From Avena insularis (lineage: Eukaryota > Streptophyta > Magnoliopsida > Poales > Poaceae): 64,000 bases of DNA. Below the pieces are notes generated by a model that saw nothing but the letters and a program-made list of their open reading frames with translations, was not told the origin of the DNA and did no database searches. The translations under genes and the position numbers were made by a program. Shown in pieces: positions 1 to 11,739 of the stretch (within the stretch, counting starts at the first letter, position 1; the number at the start of each line of letters is the position of its first letter). Location of the stretch: assembly GCA_023614405.1 (NCBI GenBank), contig CM042697.1:465726744-465790743 (forward strand). Direction: 5' to 3'.

Positions 1-886
1 GATTCCTTTCTACTCTTGAAGTGAAGTCTTCTATATAGGATGACATCAAGCTTGCTCAGAAACATGACTCTGAAATTGCTGAGATCAAAGGGAACATTGC
101 TAGCGGAGTTGCTAATTGTTTCTCTGTTGACAAGCAAGGTGCTGTCTATTTTGGTGACCGTATGGTAGTGCCGAAGAGAAAAAAATGAGGGATTTAATTC
201 TCCACGAGGCTCATGAATCACCTCTTTATATCCACCCTGGAGGTACCAAGATGTATCGGGATCTTCGTCAAAGATTCTTGTGGTCTGGTATGAAGAAGGA
301 TATCGCTCGTTTTGTTGCTGAATGTGACGTATGCCGTCACGTCAAAGCTGAGCACCAAAGACCCGCTGGTCTCCTGCAACCACATAAGATACCTGAGTGG
401 AAATGGGATGAAGTTGGCATGGATTTCATCACTGGCCTGCCTAAGACTCAGAAAGGAAATGATGCCATCTGGGTAATCGTTGACTATCTGTCCAAGGTTG
501 CTCACTTTCTACCTGTTCATGAGAGTATCAATGCTAGTCAGCTAGCAGATCTTTATATCTCTCGAATAGTTGTTCTTCATGGGATTCCGAAGAAAATTGT
601 CTCTGACCGAGGGAGTTTGTTCACCTCAAGGTTCTGGACAACCTTCCAATCTGCTATGGGAACTCGTTTGTCTTTTAGTACAACTTATCATCCTAGCACC
701 AGTGGTCAAACCGAAAGAGTGAATCAAATTCTTGAAGACATGCTAAGAGCGTGTGTCATATCTTTTGGCAAGAACTGGGAGAAATGTCTACCTTTTGCTG
801 AATTCTCCTACAACAACAGTTTCCAATCCAGTATTGTATGGCCCCATTCCAATTTCTATATGGAAGAACCTGTCGTACTCCTTTGA
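1..886 (+). pseudogene. pol: Element A pol: integrase zinc finger and catalytic core (broken)
   Basis: This is the frame of the RNase H-integrase linker and integrase of a gypsy polyprotein. An in-frame TAG at 38-40 interrupts it; reading resumes at codon 41. From the ATG at 185 there is an H-H-C-C zinc-binding region (His in the LHEAH stretch, then Cys in CDVC) followed by the DDE core: the first Asp in GMDFITGLP, the second in VSDRGS, the Glu in SGQTERVNQ. The stretch at 500-600 is typical for the core. The frame is lost near 832-840, where a 1-nt indel shifts the reading into the next ORF. It therefore cannot yield an intact integrase. The start at 185 is only the first Met after the stop, not a native start. 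Confidence 0.85.
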
Positions 887-1464
887 ACTGGTCAGAAACT
901 GGTGAAAGAAAGTTCTTTGGTCCGGATATGATTCAGGAAGCAGAAGATCAAGTTCGTATCATTCGAGATCGTTTGAAAACTGCTCAGTATCGCCAGAAAA
1001 GCTATCATGATCGTCACCATCAGCATGTTGAATATGAAATTGGTGATCAAGCTTATCTCCGGGTCACCCCTTTGAAGGGTGTCCACCGTTTCGATATCAA
1101 AGGGAAACTAGCTCCTCGCTATGTTGGTCCTTTTCGTGTTCTTTCTAAGCAAGGTAACCTCGCATACAAATTGGAGTTGCCTGCAAACTTCCCTAAGGTG
1201 CATGACGTCTTTCATGTGTCACAACTCAAGCGTTGCTTCAAAGATCCTGTCCATGGTGTTGATCACCAAACTCTTGATCTCCAAAAGGATCAGACTTATC
1301 GTGAGTATCCTGCTCGTATCCTTGATGAAACCGAGCGCAAAACTCGTCGTCAAAACATCAAGTTCCTGAAAGTTCAGTGGTCTCATCACTCTGAGGATGA
1401 AGTAACCTGGGAACGAGAAGATCGTCTTAGATCTGAGTACCCTGCCTTCTTTTCTAAAACTTAG
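838..1464 (+). pseudogene. pol: Element A pol: integrase C-terminus and chromodomain
   Basis: This ORF continues the integrase in the shifted frame. It opens with MAPFQFLYGR, the usual sequence after the DDE core, then has a GPDMI motif, a basic helix and the GPF/Y region (RYVGPFRVL). The last ~55 residues (about 1290-1455) form a chromodomain: aromatic residues near YPARIL, a KFLKVQWS strand and the VTWERED motif. In chromoviruses this domain steers insertion towards modified chromatin. It ends with TAG at 1462-1464, just before the hairpin and PPT, so the C-terminus is complete although the protein as a whole is broken upstream. Confidence 0.85.
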
Positions 1465-1501
1465 GAATCTCGGGCCGAGATTCTTGTAAGGGGGGTAGAG
1501 C
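1465..1501 (+). promoter_or_regulatory. Element A hairpin and polypurine tract
   Basis: The stem GAATCTCG (1465-1472) pairs exactly with CGAGATTC (1476-1483) across a 3-nt loop. The purine-rich GTAAGGGGGGTAGAGC follows at 1486-1501 and abuts the LTR. In this family a polypurine tract primes plus-strand DNA synthesis. The role of the hairpin is unknown; the same arrangement recurs in family C. Confidence 0.75.
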
Positions 1502-3832
1502 TGTAACAACCCAAGTTTGTAATGTGTAATCAGTACTTAAGCATGGCATGCATCAGTTCAAATCAATACAACATTTGCATGTGAGAAGGTGTTAAAATAA
1601 ATACAACATTCAAAACCCTAAATTTCCCCTCTTTATTTGAAAATCAACTCAAATGGTTTTGAAATATTTGAAAAGTATCAAAAAAATATGGATCCGAAAT
1701 GGATTAAAAGGGACCCTAATTATTTACTATCTATTTTGTAAACCTCCTGGTATTTTTGGAATGTTTAACGTAGTATTTGAATTCAAAATACAAACAGAAA
1801 TAGAAAACAGGAAAAGAAAAATGTTTTGTTAAAAAAATAGAGCCAGAGAGCAATCCAGGCCGCAGCCCAGCAAGCCTCCCTCCCCTTCCTTCCTTCCTTT
1901 CCCGCAGACCACTTGGCCCAAGCAGCAACCCATCTGGCCCGATACCCTTTCGTCGTCTTGTTCATCGCCGTCTCCGTCGATGGATCCGAATTAGGGTTTA
2001 GGTGATTCCGGAGTTTCCCCGAATTAGGGTTTTCAACCCTCGGAACCCCGTTCAAGTTGTCAATCATGCCTTAGGGTTTCATTCCAACGCAAGTTAACTT
2101 GTCATATCATCCATGTTGATTGAGCATTGCACATGCAATGTATTGAATGTTGCTTCTTCCTTTCCGGTATTTGGTTCTTCGCGATAGGATCCGAACCCGA
2201 AGTTGAAGTCAACAACACCGAAGATCCGTGCACATCTCTTGACGGACAAGCGTAGCCTCTCATTCTGAACCTACTTTTACAAAGTATATTACTTTCTCGC
2301 TATGATGTACACGATTCCAATGTGGTCTTTTGTCAGTAGTTAGGTTACCTATCTGCTGCATAGTTTCCCCGTTGTAGCCTTATACTCCTGATCCACTGCT
2401 CCTAGCATACCTAGGTTTGGCATCTGAGCGTTGCTAGAGATTTTGAGATCGATAGCTTAGCCATGCATTGTATCAATGTTTGATCTATCCGAACGATGAA
2501 TCAAAGGTGCCGGAGAATCTAGAAAGGTAGGAGTTGGTGACATTTCCAAAGGAGTTAACTAAATCTGCTAAGGCTTGTATGGGAGGCCACGTTGGGTGTG
2601 GTTTTTGTAGTCCCATGCTCGCCACTACTAGGAATTGAGTTCTTACCTTTGGAACCAGGACGAGCATGCAACCACACGGGGCCTGGACAACCTCATGACT
2701 GACTAACTTGCCTAGTAGATTCCATGAGTCACATAGTTCGGGCATTCCATTCGACATATGCATAGAAAATCTTTTGAAAGATTTGCCGGGTGAAGTTGAT
2801 GCATTCATAACAGGTAGGTAAGCATGGTCGAGGTTGCTTGGGGTAGATAGCGCCCCTGGTAAACCAACCCCGCCTCACATCTTTAAGTACCGGCTTCAGG
2901 ATTTGACCCGTTACGGCGGAATCATACTTATTGCGTGACTCATGATCTCGGCGAAAGCAAGGTAAAGGTCGTGGTCAACCACCCTCTGCCGGCCTTCCAA
3001 GGAAGAGGGATAATAATTTGGCATTAAGAGTCGGTTGGTGCGTGTGGGTAAAGTTGTACACCCTATGAGGTTAAATCTTTTCGAAAAGCCGTGTTCACGG
3101 TTATGAACGACTTGGCGACCGGACTTAAGATCATAGATAACTTTAACCACTATAAAACTTGTTGATCCATGTGTGCTTAAGGATGCTTCCTCTGGGTCGA
3201 GGGGGTGATCCTAGATAGGAGATTCTGTTGAAGCTGGTGTTCACCAAGATGTGATGAACAAGATGAAGAAGTCGATATCTTATCCCTTTTAAAAGATTCT
3301 GAGTAGACGAGCCTCTTCTCTCTCTCTTGTTTCCAAATAAAGATTGCTTTCCACAAAAGAAAATCCAGAGAAAGCCTTTCTAGCCAAAGCATGTAGATAC
3401 TAGGTTATCTAAGTCTTGCGGAGTACATTCTCGTACTCAGCCTTGCGCCATTGTTGTTTTTCTACAAAGGATCTGGTTGCAACTGAAGGTGGCTTCTACG
3501 TTGACATTGAAGAGTAGTTCAGGGTCCCAAGTAGCAGCCTGAGGACTATGGGATGGACGTCGCTTTTGTTTATGGCCTTTTAGGCCTTTTGCTAAGTTGT
3601 TGTGTAGAACAACATAATTTGCTTTCGCTGTGTGGTGTAATGTTTGGTATATGACCTCTGGTTTGTAATAACTCTAATATCTTACTCTGTTAAGAGTTTA
3701 AACTTATGTTGTTGAATCCCTGTCTTCTGTAATGTTACCGAATCATACTATGATCTTTCGTGTTTGGGAGTTGAACTTATCTTAGATGGTGATCTGAGGT
3801 TAGTTTAACCCTAACCCCGGGGGGGTGCTACA
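1502..3832 (+). repeat. Element A 3' LTR (2331 bp)
   Basis: Starts TGTAACAACCC right after the PPT and ends GGGGTGCTACA, with TG...CA ends and a short imperfect terminal inverted repeat (TGTAAC/TGTAGC). Short ORFs on both strands inside it look like no known protein. A run of CCTT/TTCC repeats lies near 1875-1905. The 5' LTR is outside the window, so the age cannot be estimated. Confidence 0.85.
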
Positions 3833-4191
3833 TAAGACCCCACCTTTATAAAGGTAAAGGCCCCTGTGATTGCAATGCTAGTCCCTGGATCAAATGCTAG
3901 CATCCATAGTTTAAGATGAAGTACACGGATACAAAGGTCTTTATTACATCGTCATTCCAGAAATAAACATAGTCTTTTGCAACTCCATAGCCAAAGGCTA
4001 GTACAAGAGTTCATAACATAAATAAATAAAGTAAAGTCTTCATCTTCATGTGCCATAGGCAAGCATGTTGAGTGTAGACTCATAACTCTAATCCTCATCA
4101 GAGTAACCTGCACCATCATAAGTTATAGCCATAGTGGGTCAATACATTTGGAATTGTATTGGCAAGTGATACCATAGTAGAATAGTAGTAT
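3833..4191 (-). repeat. Family B LTR fragment (3' end)
   Basis: Closely matches the minus-strand LTR end at 19356-19720 and, reversed, the LTR end at 9990-10330: the same TAAGACCCCACC start and the ACTAGCATTGCAATC region. It is cut on the left by insertion of A and on the right at 4191 by element H. The AGTAT at 4187-4191 is continuous with CTAAC in the uninterrupted copy near 19715, so it may be one H target duplication. Confidence 0.8.
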
Positions 4192-5767
4192 TGATGACTC
4201 CTTGGTGGCGCTAGAGAACTTGGTGCTTGATGTGGAGTCTTGTTGGGAACCTCAAGAGCAAGGTGTGAAGCAACACAGCAACAAGTTTTCCCTTAGTAAG
4301 AAACCGAGGTTATCGAACCAGTAGGAGGAAGGAAACGTCACATAGGTGTTGCAAGCAACACGGAGACCTGCATAACACAAACTCAATACTTTGCCCCAAC
4401 GAATCAGTGAGGTTGTCAAGATCACCGGTTTGTTGTAACAAAGGATTAAACGTATGGTGTGGAAGGTAATGGTTTGCAGCAAGTAAACAAGTAATAGTGG
4501 AAGATGTATCAATGGTAAAGATTGGACCGGGGTCCATAGTTCACTAGAGGTGCTCTCCTTAGATAAACAACATGGCATGAAGGGTAAACAAATTACAGCA
4601 GGGCAATTGACAGGAATTGAGCAAGGCATAACAATGCAATTACTAGTTAGAAAGATCCTATGAGATTCGATTGGGCAATACAACAATATACATAGACCGC
4701 CATCCAACTGCATCTATGACTAGAAGTCCACCTTCAGGTTATCATCTGAACCCCCTCTAGTATTAAGTTGCAAGAAACAGACAACTGCTTTAAGCAAAGT
4801 GTGTAAGGTAAACAGACCACATGTTCCATGAACAAGAGACCGTTGTTTTCTCCCTAGTAGCAACAACACATCTACAACCGAAGAGATTTTTGTCACTTTC
4901 CTTGGAAACTAGAGGCATGAACCCACTATCGAGCATAAATTACCCCTCTTGGAGTCACTAGCAACTACTCGGCCAAGATAGCTACTAACAACGGAGAGCA
5001 TGCAAGATCACAAACAACATAGACATGATAGAATCATAAAGACAAAACCATTAATCAAACCAACATAATAATCTCAATATCCATCGGATCCCCGCAAACA
5101 CAACATGCATGATTACAAATAAATTAGATCTTGATCATGAACGGAGCTCACAAGATCTATACATGAAAGCACAAAGGAGGAGATACAACCATCTAGATAC
5201 TACATGGACCCATAGTCCAAGGTGGAACTACTCACGCATCATACCGGAGAGAAGGCCTCCGGGATGATCTCCCCTCCGGCAGGGTGCCGGGAAGAACTTC
5301 AGATCCCCCTATCTAGGGACGACGATGGCACCGGCTATAGAAGGTTTCGTGGAATATTGATTGGGTACTTAGGGTTTCTGCATTGGGGGCTTCTTATAGG
5401 AGAAGGGGAGGCCGAGGCAGTGGCCAGGGGCCCCACACCCTGCCTAGGCACGGGGCAGGTCCCACCCGTGCCTAGGGGGTGTGTGGCTTCCCTGGCACGC
5501 CTCCCTGTCTCCCCTATGGACTTCTTGTTCCCCACGAAAAGTTATTGACTTTGACGTTTGTCCCGCCCAATTCCGAGAATATTTCCTTACTAGCTTTTCT
5601 GGAACCAAAAATAGCAGAAAACAGGCAACTGGCACTATGGCAACTTGTTAATAGGTTAGTACCAGAAAACATGTAAAAAGCACCTCAAAGTGTAGACAAA
5701 GCAAAGCAAAGTAGATACTAAACAAGCATGGAGCATCAAAAATTATAGATACGTTTCCGACGTATCA
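4192..5767 (-). repeat. Element H (copy 1) 3' LTR
   Basis: Read on the minus strand, it starts TGATACGTCGG at 5767 and ends GTCATCA at 4192 (1576 bp). A second copy of the same LTR begins at 28968 on the plus strand and is split by two elements. The polypurine-like AAGCTTGGGGATGCT lies just outside the LTR start in both copies. The style resembles the TGATACGTC-starting gypsy LTRs that are abundant in Triticeae, but I cannot name the family with confidence. ORFs inside show no recognisable protein. Confidence 0.75.
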
Positions 5768-7143
5768 AGCATCCCCAAGCTTAACTCCTCCTCGTCCTCG
5801 AGTAGGTAAGTGATAAAAATAATAATTTTTTAGGTGATATGCACCTTCACAATAAAGATCAAACCATTTGCAAGCATTGAAAGCTGGGATCAAATAACTC
5901 TAAACATGCGCATGAAAGATGGAGTTCTAACAATAGGACATAGTAACTATGCATGCAACATGGCAAGCTACAAACAAAGATCATGAATAACATGCATTGA
6001 AAAATGTTTGTTTGTTTCACATACAAAAAACATAGCATAATGGCATTCATCTTGTACCTCATAGAGTAGCAAATAGATGCATAGGACACCTTCAAAGTTC
6101 ATAAGGGTGACTAGAAACAAATAGCACAAGAACAGGTAATATCACAATATGCATCAATCAATAAGCTTTGGAACACTGCACACAGAATGACAACTATGCT
6201 CTCTTAATGGTGCCTAAAGGTAGAATGTGGAGACTCAACATAATGGTCGAAGAAAGGCCTTTTATAAAGGAAGCAGGGATTTCAAGTTTCAAAAAGAGCT
6301 TCCAAAAATTATGGTACTTGTTAGCTTTCAGCCCTCATTGCCCCTATCATAAGCATCTTGAAGTGATTAAGGTTAAAGTGAACAAAGATGGAGTATATGC
6401 TTGACGAAGTATAAGTTGGCAATCTCAAGTCCCTTGAATACGAGGGCCACACCTCATGCTACTCAACTTTACTCACCTTTAAGTTCTTGTCATTGTAAGT
6501 ATTTGCATATCATTGAGAACCGCCAACGGGGTACCCCTTGCACATGGTACAGGAGCTTTCCCATAACCAAAATGACAAGGCAAGCAGACAATGAGCATCT
6601 CAGCAATCTTTTTATTTACCATATGCATAGTTTTTTATTGAGGTTGCTTCATAGATATCTCACTATGGTGATGCTGCAAGTTTCCACCATGATTAGGCAT
6701 GGCTTAGGCTAGCGGCCCAAGCATTTCTCTAACACAGAATACAAACTCCATGGACTTACAAGTTCCCTCTTTATTTCACACCAGTGACATCCATAGACAA
6801 AAGAGCATGATATCAACTGAGTACAAAGTACAAGTACAATGTTGAAAACGTTCCCCGTGACAACACGGTTCTGCTAATTCCAACGTATAAGTGCAAGCAT
6901 ATACAACATAGATGACACAATGGTTCAATTTTATTAGGGCAAAGAATAGTTCGTGAGGGCTTTAATCACTAAGTTTTCACATAACAAAATAGTTTTTAAT
7001 TAGAAGATAGCTGAAAACAAGAATATACTTGGAATGGTGTAGCACACCATGCATAGGAATTTATAGTGGACACTCTGTTCTTGGGATTTGTAAGCATGAC
7101 AAGATCTTACTCATACAAGTGGAGGCTAGCAAAAGACTGGGAG
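5768..7143 (-). mobile_element. Element H (copy 1) internal 3' noncoding region
   Basis: AT-rich sequence matching, reversed, the 27530-28967 region of the second H copy. No ORF here resembles gag, pol or env. A long noncoding stretch before the 3' LTR is common in Athila-type and LARD-type grass elements; which of these H is cannot be seen. The region ends at 7143, where family B is inserted. In copy 2 the matching site (near 27530) is uninterrupted. Confidence 0.65.
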
Positions 7144-10100
7144 TGTAACATCCCTGAAATCATGTTTTCAAAGCTTTGCATATCATCCATGCATTCATGA
7201 TCATTTTAGGATTCATTTTCAAAGTTTTGCAAAAACAGAAGCATTTGTATGCTTATTATTTTATGTAAGCAAGCATTGATCCAATGCTACTCCCTATTGG
7301 GAGATTACTTGTTTTAAACCAGGATTGTTTATTCATGAGTTGGTTTGGATGAGTTCCAAAGCTTGGACAATTATTTCAAAACAAAATATGGTTTAAAACC
7401 ATTTTCATATCTTTATCAAATCTTGTGCTAAGGCACTGTTTATTTTTAAAATTTCAAAGGAACCAAGCAAGTCTAGTGAGACAGCATAGTTTTATACTAA
7501 AAAATATGAAGGTTTCACTTTATAAAAATCCAGAAAGATTTGGAATTCAAACACATTTGAATTCATTTGAAAAGGTTTCCTGAAAATCGAATTGGAAAAA
7601 TAAAAAGGTTAGGAAAACAAAAGTGGGCCAGGCGCTACCCATTCGGCCCAGCAACCAAAACAGCCACCCGGGGTTTTCCCTTCCTCTTTGATTCTCACCA
7701 CAGCAGCGCGCACCCACCCGCTGACAGCCCGACTCCACCTTGCCCTGTCAGCGTCGTCCTCAATCAACGCGCGCCCGAGCCGCTCCGCCTTTACCTCGCC
7801 GCAGTCACTACCCCGCTTAAATCCCATTGATGCAGGGAGTAATTCTCGCCCCCGCTCCGGCTATTTAATCCCCACCCCTCGACGACCTTTTCCCCTCACT
7901 CAACACCACTTCTCCGCCACCAGGCTGCCTCAATTTCGCGTTGCATCGCCGCAGACAGAACCAGCTCCGGCGACTGATTCCGGTAAGACCCGAGCACCCC
8001 TTGGCCTCTGGTTCAAACGAACGTGACCAGTGTGTTCTGGCGCATCTCCTGATGCCTTTCTTTTGCCTTCTCGTGACCCAGGTCGTCGCCTCCGTCCACC
8101 TCTGGAAGCAACCGAAGCTCAGCGCAACTCCGGCGACACCCACTGGTAGTTTCCGACCACCCCTTCCTCTCTTTTGGTCACTCACATGTTCGCCAGGCTT
8201 GTGCGCATATAACGGCACCTCTGGTTTGTCTTAGCGCGCACCACAACCTCACCCCCGACGATGCTAGAGCTTTCCCAACGACAGGCTTCACTCCGACGAG
8301 CAATAGCAGCCGAGTCCGAGCGCCCCTGTCTCTCCCTCAACCACCTTGAGCTTCACGGCAGTCCCGCGAACACGGTAAGAACCTCCACTCCTCCGCACGC
8401 GATCTAAATCGCCGGCAACATCTCTGACAGAGCCGTGCCGCCGCATCGCCGTTGCTGGCGCCGCCCATCTATGGTCGCATGCTTAGCAGCCGTAGGATCT
8501 AGATCCAACGCTTAGGAATAGATTTGTAGCGAAGCGGTACAGGCAGATCTAGGCCGTGCGTGTTAAGTTAGATCTAACGGCCCGCGAGTGTGATCCGGTG
8601 CAAAACGGTATCAGCCAATCAGACGCTTCCGCGTGGCTAGTTCTTTGTTTTAAAATTTTGAATTGGATCTATTAGTGATTCAAACTTGTAAAATTCATAA
8701 CTTTTGATCCACACGTTCAAATTTTACAAATTTTATATCATTGGAATCAGGAGAAATAATTCTATCTGTTTATGCAATGTGTTTAATATTTTGCCTCTGT
8801 AAAAATGGTTATCTTTGCAGAGACATATATAGGCTTAATTTGAGTATGGAAATTATTTGAAAAATGATTTAAAGATCAAATAAAGTTTATTTTGAGTATA
8901 TTGGTCTTGTGTATGATTCAGTACTATTTACTTGTCTTGTTGGGTGTAGAAATCATCACATGGCATTTTGCATGCATTCATATATTTTTGCTTGTATATT
9001 TTGTTATGTGATTTTGGTACCATTATTCTATGTGTAGATTTTGGTGCTAATAGTGATTGTGGTTGTGAAGATTGTTGCTACTCCCCAAACTACCAAGGCA
9101 AGTGGTGCTTCATGTTTTTATCCCTATATTTTTACCTATGCATTAGAAATATTTTGTATAGGACTTGCATGATTATTTTGCTAAGTATCTATATGCTATG
9201 TTTGGGAAATCCTAGTAGTTATAGCAATGTTAGAATTTCCTTTAAGTTAAAAATACTTGCAATTTCCATGCTTAGCCTAGCTAGTAGCAACCAAGGGTGG
9301 TTTATATAATCATGCTATGAGAAATATTCTAAGTCTTTGACTTGTGTTTTTTGCTTAATAAAACAACTAAGTGAATGAAACACCTGGGTGGAATGGAAAG
9401 TTTGGTTTGTGTTGAGTGGTTACACAAGGCCCATTTCTATGGTTTACCTTGTGTATCACACTTGTGGAAAGCCACCTAGGAACAAAGGGATTTGAGATGC
9501 CAAATGTTAAGAAGCTTCTAGTGCAGCCACATGGCATTATGGGCTCTGCCTGGATCACATAGGTTGCAATAACTTAGCCATTTGGACAGTTGGTGGTAGT
9601 GGGATGGTAGGTTTGGAGCATGTCCATTTGGTCTAAGGGAAGGCTTCTGAAAGGTCTTGTCTTGGTGAAAATCAAGTCTTGTGGGGAAAGTGCACAACCT
9701 CTACAGATGGAAGAACCTAAGTACTTAGCCATGTCCCTGGTATTGGACAATTTGAGCATCAAGACATGGAAGCTATCAAGAATCTCCTCATCCTAATTTT
9801 CTAAGTTAAAACTTATGGTTGAACAAGGGTGAAGGTTCACCAATTTCTATTGGTGGATCCTTGGGAAAGTTTTGTCAAAGAAAAACTTAGTGTTTTTCAA
9901 CTAATAGGTAAAACCTATTTTGAGCAAAGCAAGCCTAAGCTACACTTAGCCAAATTCATGTAGTAACTAGATGTTAATATTTTTTTAACTAAGGTATCAC
10001 TTGCCAATACTATTCCAATGTATTGACCCACTGTGGCTGTAACTTGTGATGTTGCAGGTTATTCTGATGATGATTAGGGGTTATGAGTCTACACTCAACA

Positions 10101-10332
10101 TGCTTGCCTGTGGCACATGAAGATGAAGACTTATTTTTTATTATTATGATTAAACTCTTGTATTAGGCCTATGGCCATGGAGTTGTAAAAGACTATCTTT
10201 GTCTCTGGAATGATATGTAATAATGACCTTTGCTTCTGTGTACTTCATCTTAAACTGTGGATGCTAGCATTGATCCAGGGACTAGCATTGCAATCACAGG
10301 GATCCTTACCTTTAAAATGGAGGGATCTTATA
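7144..10332 (+). repeat. Family B 5' LTR (3189 bp, plus-strand copy)
   Basis: Begins TGTAACATCCC and ends TCTTATA immediately before the PBS; the second B copy ends TCTTACA, so the terminal CA has mutated to TA. The segment at 7620-8470 is GC-rich and looks like a promoter and leader (see separate entry). The last ~1 kb closely matches the U5 part of family C LTRs, for example 9355-9600 against 23880-24120. The 5-bp sequence before it (GGGAG, 7139-7143) is a candidate TSD; no partner was found because the other end of this element has been replaced. Confidence 0.85.
7862..7987 (+). promoter_or_regulatory. Candidate core promoter and leader splice donor in B LTR
   Basis: TATTTAA at 7862-7868 is followed about 30 nt downstream by a C/A-rich, initiator-like stretch (CACTCAACACC) and a GC-rich leader. 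A good splice-donor match, CCG|GTAAGA, lies at 7980-7987, and another, ACG|GTAAGA, near 8372-8380. A matching acceptor candidate, TTGCAG|GT, is at 10052-10059. Position and motifs are seen; promoter use and splicing are inference. Confidence 0.4.
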
Positions 10333-10334
10333 GA

Positions 10335-10346
10335 TGGTATTAGAGC
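10335..10346 (+). promoter_or_regulatory. Family B primer binding site (plus-strand copy)
   Basis: TGGTATTAGAGC, 2 nt after the LTR end, is complementary to the 3' end of plant initiator tRNA-Met apart from one C-to-T change. The other B copy has the standard TGGTATCAGAGC. Confidence 0.85.
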
Positions 10347-10708
10347 ACTGTGTTGCCTGTAGGATTATAACCCTAGGATTGGATTAGAAACCAGTAAGGA
10401 AAATTTCAACACTTTGAAAATTTTCTCCACTTATCTTTTCCTCTCGTAAACTTTTCTAATATTCTTTCTCATCTTTATTGGTATAAGGATGCTTAGATAG
10501 CCTTTTGTCTAGAGAGTGAGAGTTGTAATGTACTTCGTTAGTTGGACCACCACACTTATCATTTTATTTCCAATTTTTTTTGTCTAAGTTATGATGAACC
10601 TTGGAATGCTTATAATGAATTTATGTATGCCATGACTTGTTTGTTGATGCTTTGCCTTGAGATTTTCTATTGATGATTGATTCTAACTTTTTCTATCTTA
10701 TAAAATAG
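10347..10708 (+). other. Family B leader; extra ORF1 absent
   Basis: The sequence after the PBS (TGTTGCCTGTAGGATT) is shared with the minus-strand B copy and with family C. The small ORF found at this place in the minus-strand B copy is missing here, apparently deleted. No other coding signal is seen. Confidence 0.5.
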
Positions 10709-11515
10709 ATGCCTAATGTTACTATCAGCACGGCTGAAGAGTTCAAGGGAACTCGTTTTGGCACTCGTCTTATTGAGCTCACTAGTGTTCTCAATCTACC
10801 ACTACCTAGCATCATGATGCTTCCCCTCACCAAGTTTGAGAGGAAGGACCTTTGGGGCTTCAAGGTTACTCAACCAGGACGCAAAACTGAGCCAACCATG
10901 GAGGCCATCGCTTTCAAGCTAATGCATGACGACAAGGAGAGAGGTTTAGATGTAGTCATGCAGGATTTACTTGGGCGTCTATTAGGAAGGAACTCTCGGG
11001 AGCTTATAGGTACTTACTTCCACGCCTTTGGAAGACGCGACGAGGATGGTGAGGCTATTGAGTTCGAGGATGATGCTAGAGAGGCAGCAGAGCCGATTCG
11101 TCTGTACCTTCAGGACCTAGAGGTTCTACTTAGGCACCTAGATACTGATAGGACCAACGTCATGCTTAGCAATGACGAGCTCCAGGTGCAGCTTCGTGAG
11201 AAGGACAAACTCTTCACGGAGCAAGACGAGATAGTCAAGGAAATGGAGGCTAAGTTTGAGAGCCAGGACAATAAGTTCAGGAGAGAAAAGAGTCTAAGAC
11301 AGGAACAAGAGGATTCGAGAGATGACTGCAAAACTAGAGGCCAAGGACTTCGAGCTCGAGCATCAGCAGGGTGTGATTGAGAGACTCCATTCACAGAAGA
11401 GGGCTCTCAAAGCCAAGGTAGAGACCTTGACTACCAATGTCGAGGAATACAAGACCGCTATGGAGAATCAGGTCTTACACTTGTTGACGAGGAGGTTGAT
11501 GCAGAGGAGTAGTGA
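10709..11515 (+). pseudogene. Family B extra ORF2: coiled-coil protein (frameshifted)
   Basis: Starts MPNVTISTAEEF and runs ~223 codons in one frame before shifting near 11310. The remainder is read in the frame that contains EAKDFELEHQQGVIERL, and a further shift near 11470 precedes the final TAG at 11513-11515. The N-terminal ~120 residues look globular. The second half is a heptad-rich, highly charged coiled coil (LQVQLREKDKLFTEQDEIVKE). The same ORF lies at 17757-18565 on the minus strand. It is neither gag nor pol; the function is unknown. It sits between the PBS and gag, where some plant gypsy elements carry extra genes. Identity between copies shows it belongs to the element. Confidence 0.75.
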
Positions 11516-11739
11516 TGACTACTCATTTATCTATCATTTACCATGCTTATGTTTATTGAGTCGCAATGACCATCCAACATGTCGATGGCTTGCTATTGGT
11601 GTGTTTACTTTTCAAAACTTGTTGTTTTGTCGTTGAACTTTATGTTGTTTTGAAGTTTGTTTGGTGATTGTCAATGTGATGTTTTGTCCATGTTAAGCAT
11701 CTATGGGTATCTCATTCTTATCCTTATTGAAAACCACAG

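Larger units (their letters stand above)
1..3832 (+). mobile_element. Element A: 3' part of a Ty3/gypsy chromovirus (Tekay-like)
   Basis: The sequence shows, in order, the end of a gypsy pol (integrase and chromodomain), a hairpin, a polypurine tract and a long 3' LTR that starts TGTAAC and ends GCTACA. The 5' LTR, gag, protease and RT lie left of the window. A chromodomain after the integrase and LTRs over 2 kb fit the Tekay/Del chromovirus lineage of plants; the lineage name is inferred from the family pattern, not from alignment. The LTR is followed by TAAGA (3833-3837), probably one copy of the target duplication, since A sits 2 bp inside the end of a B-family LTR whose end reads TGTAAGA elsewhere in the window. 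Confidence 0.85.

Noticed and set aside
3833..4191. Separate small transposon
   Set aside because: It is the end of a B-family LTR, aligned with 19356-19720 and, reversed, 9990-10330.
7567..8234. Host gene exons (GC-rich, splice-like sites) at 7.6-8.4 kb
   Set aside because: The segment lies inside a B LTR with both ends visible and similar segments recur in C LTRs; ORFs show no known domain.
10335..10346. tRNA gene near the TGGTATCAGAGC motifs
   Set aside because: Only the 12-nt complement of the tRNA-Met 3' end is present; no cloverleaf around it. These are primer binding sites.
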